Below, piece by piece: positions 9,487 to 17,643 of a DNA stretch of 64,000 nucleotides. The notes below the pieces were generated by a model. It was given only the letters and a program-made list of their open reading frames with translations. It did no database searches and had not been told where the DNA came from. A program made the translations under genes and the position numbers. Source of the DNA: Domibacillus sp. PGB-M46 (GTDB lineage Bacteria > Bacillota > Bacilli > Bacillales > Domibacillaceae). Each line of letters opens with the position of its first letter. Position 1 is the first letter of the stretch. Location of the stretch: positions 124,001-188,000 of the forward strand of contig NZ_JAKGCR010000001.1 of NCBI RefSeq assembly GCF_022668875.1. Direction: 5' to 3'.

Positions 9487-9501
9487 TGTATTCGCTTACA
9501 A
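9487..9501. promoter_or_regulatory. cre site upstream of msmX
   Basis: Minus strand TTGTAAGCGAATACA matches all defined positions of WTGNAANCGNWNNCA. It lies about 40 bases before the msmX start, a position that fits CcpA repression. No clear -35/-10 pair could be assigned. Confidence 0.7.
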
Positions 9502-9521
9502 ACTAAATAAAAATAGACAGG

Positions 9522-9554
9522 GTGCACAAAGATCGTTCGCTCTTCATTGTGCAC
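9522..9554 (-). terminator. Possible terminator after the CdaR/PucR-type gene
   Basis: Arms GTGCACAA and TTGTGCAC pair around an imperfect inner stem; the minus strand continues CCTGTCTATTTTTATTT, a weak U-tract. Confidence 0.45.
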
Positions 9555-9564
9555 GTTGCCCTTC

Positions 9565-10449
9565 TCACTTTTGCGTGCTGATTAAACACAGCATGTAAAC
9601 TAACAGAGCCCCTTCGTAGGAACGGACATCAATGCTTGTCCTGTCAATGAATTTGTCAATCCGATATTGCAGGCTGTTACGGTGCAGGTGAAGCTGCTTG
9701 GCAGTCTGGCTTACATTAAGATGATTCTGAATCAATAATTGAAGGGTATGGCGCAAATCATCATCTGATTCAAACCATTTCAATTCCTCCGCAAACAGTT
9801 CCGAGAGCTCGCTGCGGCTTTGGGCTAAAAATAGATAAGGAATAACCGTTTCAATCGTTGTGATCCGCTGCTCTGGAACAAGCAGGACCGCTTTGCGCGC
9901 CGCTTCCGTTTCCTGCTTATACAGATTTTTTAATGAAGCGGATGCTTGTGCAAACCGTCCAATAAACAGACGCCCCGTTATGTAAAAGTCCCCGGCGAGC
10001 ACATCCAGAAATGTTTGCGCCTCTGTTTTTTGGATTGGATAATCAGACTCTTCTTCTATAAGAATGCATTCAGCTTCTCCTGTCCAGACAACCAGAAAAG
10101 CATGGTCAAAAAATGTATGGGCCGCTTCTAAAAAACTGCCGCGGTCATTCTCTGACAGCTTCATATATAAAAACCGGACCCGGTCTGCGTTTAAAGCAGG
10201 ACATTCCCCATCTTTAATCAGAAAGTTCCACCATGCTTGTTCTGCTGAGGAGAACTGGCTTGCTTCCCCGGCTTCACGGATTCGAACAAAAAAATGGGAA
10301 AGAAGCTGTTCTTCTCTTTCAGACACATCCTCTTTTGGAATAGAAATATAGCGGTTCTGTTGTTTATCGTAATAATGCAGGCGGCTTTCGTCGAGTTTAG
10401 GCTGTTCTGTCGTAATGGCTCTTTTGTAAATTACATCGATACTTTGCAT
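9565..10449 (-). CDS. CdaR/PucR-family transcriptional regulator
   Basis: A 294-residue cytoplasmic regulator. The C-terminal 60 residues form the PucR/CdaR helix-turn-helix: LLIQNHLNVSQTAKQLHLHRNSLQYRIDKFIDRTSIDVRS, with the typical H-R-N-S/T-L-x-Y-R-I motif. The N-terminal 230 residues have no recognised ligand domain. Family members respond to sugar diacids, purines or other small metabolites. It sits just upstream of msmX on the same strand with a gap of 115 bases; it may regulate msmX or the neighbouring glycoside operon. An AAGG ribosome site lies 9 bases before the ATG. Confidence 0.8.
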   Translation of the reverse strand: MQSIDVIYKRAITTEQPKLDESRLHYYDKQQNRYISIPKEDVSEREEQLLSHFFVRIREAGEASQFSSAEQAWWNFLIKDGECPALNADRVRFLYMKLSENDRGSFLEAAHTFFDHAFLVVWTGEAECILIEEESDYPIQKTEAQTFLDVLAGDFYITGRLFIGRFAQASASLKNLYKQETEAARKAVLLVPEQRITTIETVIPYLFLAQSRSELSELFAEELKWFESDDDLRHTLQLLIQNHLNVSQTAKQLHLHRNSLQYRIDKFIDRTSIDVRSYEGALLVYMLCLISTQK

Positions 10450-10656
10450 CTCGGCTGCCTTCTTTCAATAAGCAGAAGCGATCCGCTGAAGGGAACCGTT
10501 CCCGCCCTTTTCTCCTTATTATACTGAAATTCGCTGAAAAACGCCTTTCCATTCCATTCAGAATCATACTGAAGAAAGAATGAAAATAATCGAAACAACG
10601 ATGCGTGTATACTCGTTGTTTCATTCCCTTTTTCATAACTTATTTGGTCAATAAAG

Positions 10657-10685
10657 AAGGATGAAATCATCTTGATTTCATCCTT
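10657..10685. repeat. Perfect 13-bp hairpin, copy 1
   Basis: AAGGATGAAATCA, TCT loop, TGATTTCATCCTT. No T-run follows directly on the plus strand; on the minus strand CTTTATTG follows. Confidence 0.7.
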
Positions 10686-10835
10686 CAGGCTGTTGACAAA
10701 CGCCCGCTTTCGGCGTCACTTGCCAGCTGTGAATGCTCATGACCCGAAGAAGGCCAATCCGCTTCCCAGCCAGCGGCATTCCTGGAAAGGCAGATTTTTT
10801 CGATGAGCCTGCTTCCTTACTTTTCCTACACTTTC

Positions 10836-10869
10836 AAGGATGAAATCGGTTTGATTTTATCCTTTTTTC
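10836..10869 (+). terminator. Hairpin copy 2, terminator on the plus strand
   Basis: AAGGATGAAATC, GGTTT loop, GATTTTATCCTT then TTTT. It shares its stem with the hairpin at 10657. No plus-strand gene precedes it, so it may act only as the 3' boundary of the minus-strand operon or be part of a repeat. Confidence 0.5.
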
Positions 10870-10879
10870 GCGTCTTCTG

Positions 10880-11848
10880 TTACGCCCACCACATCTCACC
10901 GGCAGATTCACGGATCAGTACATCGTTTAAATTTTTCACAGCACGGCTGAAGCCTTCGTCGATGGACATGATGGCATCTTCATGCTCGATGCTGACGACA
11001 TAATCATAGTTATATAGACGAAGCGCGCTCATCATATCAGACCACTCCTGTACACTGTGACCGCAGCCAACACTGCGGAATGTCCAGGCACGCGACTGCA
11101 CATCACCGTAAGGCTGCATATCTGTCAAGCCGTACATGTTAACGTTGTCTTGATCAATATACGTGTCTTTCGCGTGAAAATGGTGAATAGCACCTGCTTT
11201 ACCGAGAATTTTAATGGCAGCCACTGGATCAATACCCTGCCACCACAAATGACTTGGATCAAGGTTTGCCCCAATGGCATCACATGTTTCCTCGCGAAGC
11301 TTGAGCATTGTATAAGGAGTATGAACCAGGAAACCGCCGTGCAGCTCGAGCCCAATTTTTACATTATGGCTTTTGGCAATTTCGCCAATTTCCTTCCAAT
11401 ATGGAATAAGCTTTTTCTCCCACTGCCATTTTAAAATATCATGGTATTCTGCCGGCCATGGAACAACAGGCCAGTTCGGCTGCTTAGCTTCCTCGGAATC
11501 ACCTGGAGTGCCGGAAAAACAGTTAACAACCGGCACATTTAAAAGAGAAGCGAGCTTAATCGTTTTACGGAGTACAGAGTCGGATTCTTCCGCGAATGCC
11601 TTGTCCGGTGTAAGCGGATTGCCATGGCAGCTGAAGGCACTGATTGTAAGACCGCGTGACGTCACAGCTTCCAGATAATCGGCACGCTTTTTCTCATCTT
11701 CCAGCAGCTCGTCAAGCGGACAATGCGCGTTTCCTGGATAACAGCCTGTACCAATTTCAACGGCGTCAAGGCCGGCATCTTTTACATGATCCAGCATGTC
11801 CTCAAAGGACTTGTTGGAGAATAATACGGTAAATACACCTAATTTCAA
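10880..11848 (-). CDS. Sugar phosphate isomerase/epimerase-like TIM barrel
   Basis: A 322-residue protein of the xylose-isomerase-like TIM-barrel superfamily (IolE, YcjR and related). MKLGVFTVLFSNKSFEDMLDHVKDAGLDAVEIG opens the barrel; GLELHGGFLVHTP, ANLDPSHLWWQGIDP, HFHAKDT and VVSIEHEDAIMS provide the metal-binding E, D, H and E residues. It is the last gene of an operon with two Gfo/Idh/MocA dehydrogenases and a ThuA protein. By analogy with the E. coli ycj cluster it could isomerise a keto-sugar or keto-glycoside, but the substrate is unknown. It follows the upstream gene by 14 bases. Confidence 0.85.
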   Translation of the reverse strand: MKLGVFTVLFSNKSFEDMLDHVKDAGLDAVEIGTGCYPGNAHCPLDELLEDEKKRADYLEAVTSRGLTISAFSCHGNPLTPDKAFAEESDSVLRKTIKLASLLNVPVVNCFSGTPGDSEEAKQPNWPVVPWPAEYHDILKWQWEKKLIPYWKEIGEIAKSHNVKIGLELHGGFLVHTPYTMLKLREETCDAIGANLDPSHLWWQGIDPVAAIKILGKAGAIHHFHAKDTYIDQDNVNMYGLTDMQPYGDVQSRAWTFRSVGCGHSVQEWSDMMSALRLYNYDYVVSIEHEDAIMSIDEGFSRAVKNLNDVLIRESAGEMWWA

Positions 11849-11862
11849 TGGAATCGCCCCTT

Positions 11863-12900
11863 TTATCTGATTTTGACGCTGCGGCCAATTTTGGCGCTTT
11901 CATAAACAGATTCAATGATACTCGATACGTACATGGATTCCTCTGGGTTTGTCAGCGGCGTGCTTTCTCCAAAGCAGCAGGAAGTAAAATGTTCCGCCTG
12001 CAAAATGGCAAACGGCTTTTCTTCTGGAATCCATGCGACATCCGAGTTGATTAGCACGCCATGCTCGGCTTTGTTCAGGCGAAGCGGAAACACATCAATG
12101 CCGCCTTTTGTGCCGGAAATGCTGATCGTTTCTTCATCTTTCGAAATATTCGCTGCCCATGAGGTTTCAAACATGACCACTGCCCCGTTTTCAAGCCGGA
12201 TAAAAGCCGTGGCATGGTCTTCTACTTCAAAGGTGGCCGGGTTAATTGTACCCCATTCGTTTACCATATCTTTTTGCATACTTAAATGGTTAAAAGTAGC
12301 GCCGCTCACTTCAAATGGTTTTGAACTGCCGGTCAGCCACATTGCCAAATCAAGCAAGTGGCAGCCATAGTCGATCAGCGCGCCTCCTCCTTGAAGTTCG
12401 CGATTTGTAAATACACCCCAGCCCGGTACTTTACGGCGCCGCATGGATTTAATGCGGATCACAAGCGGCTGGCCAATTTCGCCGCTGTCAATCAGCCGTT
12501 TGGCCGCACGTGATTCTTTTAAAAAGCGCCAGTGATAGGCAATAAGCAGTACCTTTTTTGACTTTTCAGCTGCGGCAACCATTTCCTCACACTCTTTTGT
12601 ATTCAATGCCATCGGTTTTTCACACATGACATGAACACCGGCATTCAGTGCCTGTACGGCGGCTGGAGCATGAAATTTATTTGGAGTAGCGATAATCAGC
12701 GCGTCAATTTTTTCAAGCATTTCTTCCAGGCTCTTGCAGACGTGCTCAATCCCAAATTTTTCGGCTGTTTCTCTCGCCCTCTCCTCGTCTACATCCATTA
12801 CGGCCGTGATTTCCGCTTCTTTCACATGCTTAAAAGCCGGAATATGCCGCTCTGTTGCAATGCCCCCTGTACCTAAAATGCCGATTCTCAGTTTTGTCAT
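11863..12900 (-). CDS. Gfo/Idh/MocA-family oxidoreductase
   Basis: A 345-residue NAD(P)-dependent dehydrogenase. LRIGILGTGGIA is the dinucleotide loop at the N-terminus, then IATPNKFHAPAAVQAL and the catalytic-domain mark CEKPMALN with its lysine; GCHLLDLAMWLTG supplies the C-terminal domain His/Asp region. The ATG at 12898-12900 is chosen since GAGGTG precedes it by 6 bases; a GTG 9 bases upstream falls inside that site. It is one of two tandem paralogues here; members of this family oxidise C3 or other hydroxyls of sugars and cyclitols. 14 bases ahead of the TIM-barrel gene. Confidence 0.9.
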   Translation of the reverse strand: MTKLRIGILGTGGIATERHIPAFKHVKEAEITAVMDVDEERARETAEKFGIEHVCKSLEEMLEKIDALIIATPNKFHAPAAVQALNAGVHVMCEKPMALNTKECEEMVAAAEKSKKVLLIAYHWRFLKESRAAKRLIDSGEIGQPLVIRIKSMRRRKVPGWGVFTNRELQGGGALIDYGCHLLDLAMWLTGSSKPFEVSGATFNHLSMQKDMVNEWGTINPATFEVEDHATAFIRLENGAVVMFETSWAANISKDEETISISGTKGGIDVFPLRLNKAEHGVLINSDVAWIPEEKPFAILQAEHFTSCCFGESTPLTNPEESMYVSSIIESVYESAKIGRSVKIR

Positions 12901-12917
12901 GTTTGTCACCTCTTTGA

Positions 12918-13943
12918 TTAAATACGGACAGTTCGTTTTGTTTCACTTGATTCCAATGCAGCTAAGATTACCTGCAGTGACTTTTTGCCTTCATTCCCGC
13001 AGACAGGCGGGGTTGTATCTTCCAAAATGCTGTTAATAAATTGCTCTACTACACGAGAATTTGTTTGTTTACCTTCTTCATTTGACTGGATTGCACCGAG
13101 GCTGTGACGTTCACTGTTACCATTTTTATATTGAATAATGAGTGAATAATCCGGGTCATCTTCCAAACGCATGATGCCATTTTCTGCGTAAAAAACAGTA
13201 GAATTGTCTTCGCCGCCGTTGTACGCCCAGCTTGCGGCTAATGTTCCAATCACACCGCTTTCCGATTTCAGGACACAGACAGCATTATCATCGACTGTGG
13301 AATTTTCCTTGGCGGAGCTCTCGACAAACGCTGCCACTTCTACAAATTCTTCTCCGAGCAAATAGCGAAGCAAGTCGGTTTTGTGAACGCCAAGGTCTCC
13401 CATTGCCCCGATAAACGCAAGCTCTTTTTTGAAAAACCAGCTGTTTGTTCCATCCACACTCCAGCCTTCCGGCCCGCCATGTCCAAATGCTGTACGAAAG
13501 CTGTAAATCTTACCTAAAACACCACTTTCGATAATAGACCGGGCTTTTTGGTGGGAAGCAACAAAGCGCTGATTATGGGCAATCATTAATTTTTTACCGC
13601 CTTTTTCTGCCGCTTCGATCATCGCCTCTGCTTCTTTCTTTGAAGTGGCCATTGGCTTTTCGCAAAGCACATGCTTGCCTGCTTGGAGTGCCGCAATGGT
13701 AATAGGCGCGTGCAGTACATTCGGTGTACAAACGCTGATGGCATCGACGTCTCCATCTTTAAGTAATTCTTCATAGCTTGTATAAGCCTTTGCGTTAAAA
13801 TGCTCCGCGTATTTTTGGGCCCGTTCTTCCTTTACGTCACAAAATGCTGTTACTTGAACATGCTCGTTTGCAACGTACTCCGGAATATGACGGTGCTGGG
13901 CAATGCTTCCGCACCCAATGACGCCTACCTTAATTTTCCCCAT
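12918..13943 (-). CDS. Gfo/Idh/MocA-family oxidoreductase
   Basis: A second dehydrogenase of 341 residues. GVIGCGSIAQHRHIPEY is the nucleotide loop, SVCTPNVLHAPITIAAL and CEKPMATS follow, and DLGVHKTDLLRYLLG contains the conserved Asp/His pair of the C-terminal alpha/beta domain. It lies 5 bases after the ThuA gene stop and 17 bases before its paralogue, so all are co-transcribed. Having two such enzymes plus a TIM-barrel isomerase suggests consecutive redox steps on one sugar skeleton, for instance 3-oxidation of a glycoside and re-reduction at another position. That pathway is inferred. Confidence 0.9.
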   Translation of the reverse strand: MGKIKVGVIGCGSIAQHRHIPEYVANEHVQVTAFCDVKEERAQKYAEHFNAKAYTSYEELLKDGDVDAISVCTPNVLHAPITIAALQAGKHVLCEKPMATSKKEAEAMIEAAEKGGKKLMIAHNQRFVASHQKARSIIESGVLGKIYSFRTAFGHGGPEGWSVDGTNSWFFKKELAFIGAMGDLGVHKTDLLRYLLGEEFVEVAAFVESSAKENSTVDDNAVCVLKSESGVIGTLAASWAYNGGEDNSTVFYAENGIMRLEDDPDYSLIIQYKNGNSERHSLGAIQSNEEGKQTNSRVVEQFINSILEDTTPPVCGNEGKKSLQVILAALESSETKRTVRI

Positions 13944-13948
13944 TCTTT

Positions 13949-14668
13949 TTATTCTCCCCTTAACTCTTCAATTGGTTGTGCATTACCGTATACAGGCCGT
14001 TCCCGTTTCACCGGGGCTGCCCATTTTACTGCGTTTTGAATGACACGTTGGACATTTTCATTGAAGTATGTAGGATGTGTTTCATGTCCAGGACGGAAAT
14101 AAAAGATTTTGCCGTTGCCCCGTTTGTACGTGACGCCGCTTCGGAACACTTCGCCGCCTTCGAACCAGCTCATGAAAATGAGCTCATCCGGCGCAGGAAT
14201 ATCAAAATGTTCGCCATACATTTCCTCATGCTCCAGCTCAAAATATTCGCCGATTCCTTCTGCAATTGGATGTGCAGGGTCCACGACCCAAAGGCGTTCC
14301 TTTTCTCCAGCTTCACGCCATTTCAAATCGCAGGATGTGCCCATCAGTGCTTTGAAAATTTTTGAGAAATGCCCCGAATGAAGCACAATGAGCCCCATGC
14401 CATCGAGTACACGCTGCTGTACTTTTTTCACAACTTCATCGCTCACTTCTTCGTGTGCAACATGCCCCCACCAAAGAAGTACATCTGTTTGATTCAATAT
14501 ATCCTCTGTCAACCCGTGCTCTGCTTCATCCAATGTGGCCGTTTGAACGGTCCGCCCTTCTTCTTTTAAAAAATCTGCGATTACTTGATGAATGCCCTCT
14601 GGATAAATCTCTTTGACCGCCTGCTTGTTTCGTTCATGACGAAATTCATTCCATACTGTAATATTCAT
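13949..14668 (-). CDS. ThuA-like protein
   Basis: A 239-residue ThuA-domain protein with a class I amidotransferase-like fold. The ATG at 14666-14668 overlaps the end of the LacI gene by 4 bases (ATGA) and is preceded by GGAG; a longer reading has no ribosome site. [66 protein letters not shown] and [14 protein letters not shown] are family segments. ThuA was first described in trehalose and maltitol catabolism in Sinorhizobium, where it acts with a Gfo/Idh oxidoreductase (ThuB). Here the same pairing occurs behind an ABC importer. Confidence 0.88.
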   Translation of the reverse strand: MNITVWNEFRHERNKQAVKEIYPEGIHQVIADFLKEEGRTVQTATLDEAEHGLTEDILNQTDVLLWWGHVAHEEVSDEVVKKVQQRVLDGMGLIVLHSGHFSKIFKALMGTSCDLKWREAGEKERLWVVDPAHPIAEGIGEYFELEHEEMYGEHFDIPAPDELIFMSWFEGGEVFRSGVTYKRGNGKIFYFRPGHETHPTYFNENVQRVIQNAVKWAAPVKRERPVYGNAQPIEELRGE

Positions 14669-15699
14669 AGAATCGCTCCATTCTCTAATATTTTTTTGCA
14701 TGAATCCCGTACCACCACAGAAGTCGGCACTAAAATATTCCGCTTCATCATGTCCGGTTTTTCCAAAAGATCTACCAATGTTTTTGCCGCCTCATAGCCA
14801 AGCTGAAATGCATGAATATCGACTGTCGTCAGCGGCGGGCTCGAAAGCTCGGAAAGCATGGAATCCGTAAAAGTGGTGACGGCTACATCATCCGGCACCC
14901 GCAAGCGCCGCTCGTATAAAGCAGACAGCAGGCTCATAGCCATCAGTTCATCCGTCGTCACAATCGCCGTTGGCCTTGGATCCATCATCATCATCTCATC
15001 AATGGTTTCCTTAGCACTTTCTTTTGAAATTTCTTTTCTAAAAAGAACTTCTGATTGAATATTCGCAAGTTTTAATGCCTGTTTATATCCTTCTTCACGA
15101 TCTTTATGCACTTCAAACCTCGGATCGCCCCCGACATACGCAATATGTGTATGTCCGGCACGAATCAAATGGTCTGTTATATCCCGTGCAGCTTTGACGT
15201 TATCGTTATCTACATACATGACCTTGTCAGTATGCTCCGACGGTTTGCCGATCATAACAAACGGAAAGTTTTGCTCTAAAAGCAGCTGCAGCACCGGGTC
15301 ATGATCCTGTGAATAAAGCATAATCATGCCGTCGACGCTTTTGCCTTGAACCATATTCACAACTTCCCGATAAATGTCTTCATCGGATTCACCACACGTC
15401 AATAGGATGCTGTATTCCTTTTGGTGCAGCAGGTCACTCATTCCTTGAAGCGCTGCTGGAAAAAACGGATCGGACAGCGAATGCTTCGTAGACGTTTTGC
15501 GAATAATCCCAATTGTTTGGGAGGACTGCGTGACGAGCTTACGTGCAAGCAGGTTCGGATGGTAGCCGAGCTCCTGCATCACTTTTCTTACTTTTTCTTT
15601 TGTTTCCTGCGTAATTTTTGGATGGTCCGCGATAACACGGGAGACGGTCGAAGGCGCAACCTGCGCCCTCTTTGCTACATCTTTAATTGTGACAGCCAT
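14665..15699 (-). CDS. LacI-family regulator of the glycoside operon
   Basis: A 344-residue LacI-type repressor. The N-terminus ([52 protein letters not shown]) holds the helix-turn-helix and hinge helix, followed by a periplasmic-binding-like sensor with [26 protein letters not shown] and VAVTTFTDS. It resembles MalR-type regulators. It is embedded in the operon between the permease and ThuA genes and probably binds the 19-base palindrome at 18971-18989 in front of the binding-protein gene. Overlaps thuA by 4 bases. Confidence 0.9.
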   Translation of the reverse strand: MAVTIKDVAKRAQVAPSTVSRVIADHPKITQETKEKVRKVMQELGYHPNLLARKLVTQSSQTIGIIRKTSTKHSLSDPFFPAALQGMSDLLHQKEYSILLTCGESDEDIYREVVNMVQGKSVDGMIMLYSQDHDPVLQLLLEQNFPFVMIGKPSEHTDKVMYVDNDNVKAARDITDHLIRAGHTHIAYVGGDPRFEVHKDREEGYKQALKLANIQSEVLFRKEISKESAKETIDEMMMMDPRPTAIVTTDELMAMSLLSALYERRLRVPDDVAVTTFTDSMLSELSSPPLTTVDIHAFQLGYEAAKTLVDLLEKPDMMKRNILVPTSVVVRDSCKKILENGAIL

Positions 15700-15878
15700 G
15701 ACCGGTTCCTCCCTTTTCTAGTTTATAGTACCATTTTTCAAAAAAAATAAGAAAGTATATCGTTTCTCATAATGCCCTGCTGCAGCCCCCGCTGCGTTTT
15801 ACTTTCCCAGCCGCCCGGGGGCATCTTGTATTTCTTTGTCTCGATTGGAGCGCTTTTATACGCAGAGTGCTGCTCTTT

Positions 15879-16697
15879 TTATTTTACAGCTCCATCGGAA
15901 ACTCCTTTGATAATTTGTTTTTGTGCAAAGAAATACGCAATGATAACTGGGATAATCGAAATCGTTAAACCGGCAAGTGCCAGATGCCATTGTTTCGTAT
16001 ACTGGCCGAAGAACAGGAACAGCTTTAATGGAATCGTATCTGTGCCATCTCCGCTGATGACAAGCGATGGCAGAAGGAAATCATTCCAGATCCAGATAAC
16101 ATTCAAAATTCCAACTGTAATCGTAATCGGTTTCAACAGCGGGAAAATGATATACCAAAACACCTGCAGCCGGTTGCACCCATCAATGGTTGCCGCTTCA
16201 TCAAGCGACTTGGAAATCCCCTTAAGTGCTCCGTGGTAAAGAAAGATCGACAAGCTGCAGCCGAAACCGAGATACATAAAAATCAGTCCGTAAAAGTTGA
16301 GCGCATTGGCTTTTCCGAAAATGGTTACAAGCGGAATCATGACGGACTGAAACGGAATCAGCATAGCAGCCACAAAAACGAAGAAGATGATATTGCTGAG
16401 CTTGCTTCCGTTGCGTGATAACGCATAAGCAGCCATCGCAGAGAAAAACAAAATAATTGCCACACTCAAAAGAGTCACGAGCACAGAATTCATGAATGTC
16501 TGCAAAAAGGTTAATTCTTCAAAAGCCTGCACAAAGTTATCAAACGTGAATGTTTCCGGAAGCTTCATTGTATTGGTGAAAATTTCACGTTTTGTTTTAA
16601 ACGCATTGGCAATCATTAGATAGAAAGGAGAGATCCAAAGAAGAGCCAGTACAAGGCCAATAATCTCCAGAGTCCAGCGTTTCCCTGACTTTTTCAT
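15879..16697 (-). CDS. Sugar ABC importer permease (MalG type)
   Basis: A 272-residue inner-membrane permease with about six helices. The N-terminal helix is IIGLVLALLWISPFYLMIANAFK, and the EAA loop EAATIDGCNRLQVFWYIIFPLLKP (near residue 180) is the contact site for the ATPase. Its start overlaps the stop of the preceding permease by one base. CUT1 family, partner of the MalF-type permease. It has no nearby ATPase gene except msmX. Confidence 0.93.
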   Translation of the reverse strand: MKKSGKRWTLEIIGLVLALLWISPFYLMIANAFKTKREIFTNTMKLPETFTFDNFVQAFEELTFLQTFMNSVLVTLLSVAIILFFSAMAAYALSRNGSKLSNIIFFVFVAAMLIPFQSVMIPLVTIFGKANALNFYGLIFMYLGFGCSLSIFLYHGALKGISKSLDEAATIDGCNRLQVFWYIIFPLLKPITITVGILNVIWIWNDFLLPSLVISGDGTDTIPLKLFLFFGQYTKQWHLALAGLTISIIPVIIAYFFAQKQIIKGVSDGAVK

Positions 16698-17557
16698 TAC
16701 ATCTCCACCTCCTTTTTCTTATTAATGTACACTTGTGTTAATGAAATAATTGCCACAATGATGAAGAAGATGACGGCTTTCGCCTGTGCTTCTGCCATCT
16801 GGTTTAATTGGAAGGCCGTTTGAACAATATCCATGGCAACCATTTTCGTCGAGTCAAATGGTCCGCCGTTTGTAAGCGACAAGTTCTGATCATAAATTTT
16901 AAAAGCATTGGACAGCGTTAAAAACAAGCTGACCGTAAAGGCAGGCATAACAAGCGGGAACGTAATATTCCGGAAGCGCTGCCATCCATTCGCGCCGTCA
17001 ATTTGTGCTGCCTCAAGCAAATCTTTCGGTACGTTTTCCAAGTATGCAATGTAAATAATCATAATGTAGCCGGCCATCTGCCAGCTCATCAGGATGACCA
17101 TTCCCCAAAAACCAGTTTGGGAATCAGACAGCCAGCCCTGCAGCCATTCAATGCCGGTTGCCCGGCCGACCGCATCAAATACTTTTGTGAAAATAAACTG
17201 CCAGATAAAGCCGAGAATCAACCCGCCGATCAAGTTTGGCATAAAAAAGATTGTCCGAAGTACATTTTTAGATTTGATGTAAGATGTAACAAGCATGGCG
17301 AGGCCGAGCCCCATAATGTTGATGACAATAACAGAAGCAATGGAGAATTTAAATGTAAACCAGAGGGAGTTTAAAAATCCTTGATCACTGAATAACTCAA
17401 CGTAATTTTTAACCCCAATAAATTCCGCCGCATTCACTCCATCCCAATCCGTAAACGAATAGACGATGCCGTAAATAAGCGGAAGCAGGACAACAGTGCC
17501 AAGCGCGAATAAAACCGGCGCTAGAAAAAGCCAAAACATAAAGTCTTTATTTCTCAT
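16697..17557 (-). CDS. Sugar ABC importer permease (MalF type)
   Basis: A 286-residue permease with six predicted helices; the first is FWLFLAPVLFALGTVVLLPLIYGIVYSF. The EAA loop EAAQIDGANGWQRFRNITFPLVMP lies near residue 185. The gene follows the binding-protein gene after an 86-base gap containing a hairpin and is coupled to the next permease by a 1-base overlap. CUT1 family. Confidence 0.93.
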   Translation of the reverse strand: MRNKDFMFWLFLAPVLFALGTVVLLPLIYGIVYSFTDWDGVNAAEFIGVKNYVELFSDQGFLNSLWFTFKFSIASVIVINIMGLGLAMLVTSYIKSKNVLRTIFFMPNLIGGLILGFIWQFIFTKVFDAVGRATGIEWLQGWLSDSQTGFWGMVILMSWQMAGYIMIIYIAYLENVPKDLLEAAQIDGANGWQRFRNITFPLVMPAFTVSLFLTLSNAFKIYDQNLSLTNGGPFDSTKMVAMDIVQTAFQLNQMAEAQAKAVIFFIIVAIISLTQVYINKKKEVEM

Positions 17558-17596
17558 GCTGCCTAAACCTCATTTCAGTTGAATTTGGGAAAAGAA

Positions 17597-17635
17597 AAAG
17601 ATAACAGCCGAAACTGCCTGTTATCTTTTTTCTTT
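17597..17635 (-). terminator. Intra-operon hairpin after the binding-protein gene
   Basis: Minus strand AAAGATAACAG, 10-nt loop, CTGTTATCTTT then TTCTTTTC. Partial termination or 3'-end protection here would give more binding protein than permease, a common plan in these operons. Confidence 0.65.
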
Positions 17636-17643
17636 TCATAGAA

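Larger units (their letters stand above)
10450..10879. other. Intergenic region with two related hairpins
   Basis: About 430 bases with no credible gene. Two hairpins built from AAGGATGAAATC occur at 10657-10685 and 10836-10869, about 150 bases apart. The enclosed segment has short inverted GC-rich patches (GCCGAAAGCGGGC) and no coding signal. It may be a small non-autonomous repeat. Confidence 0.55.
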
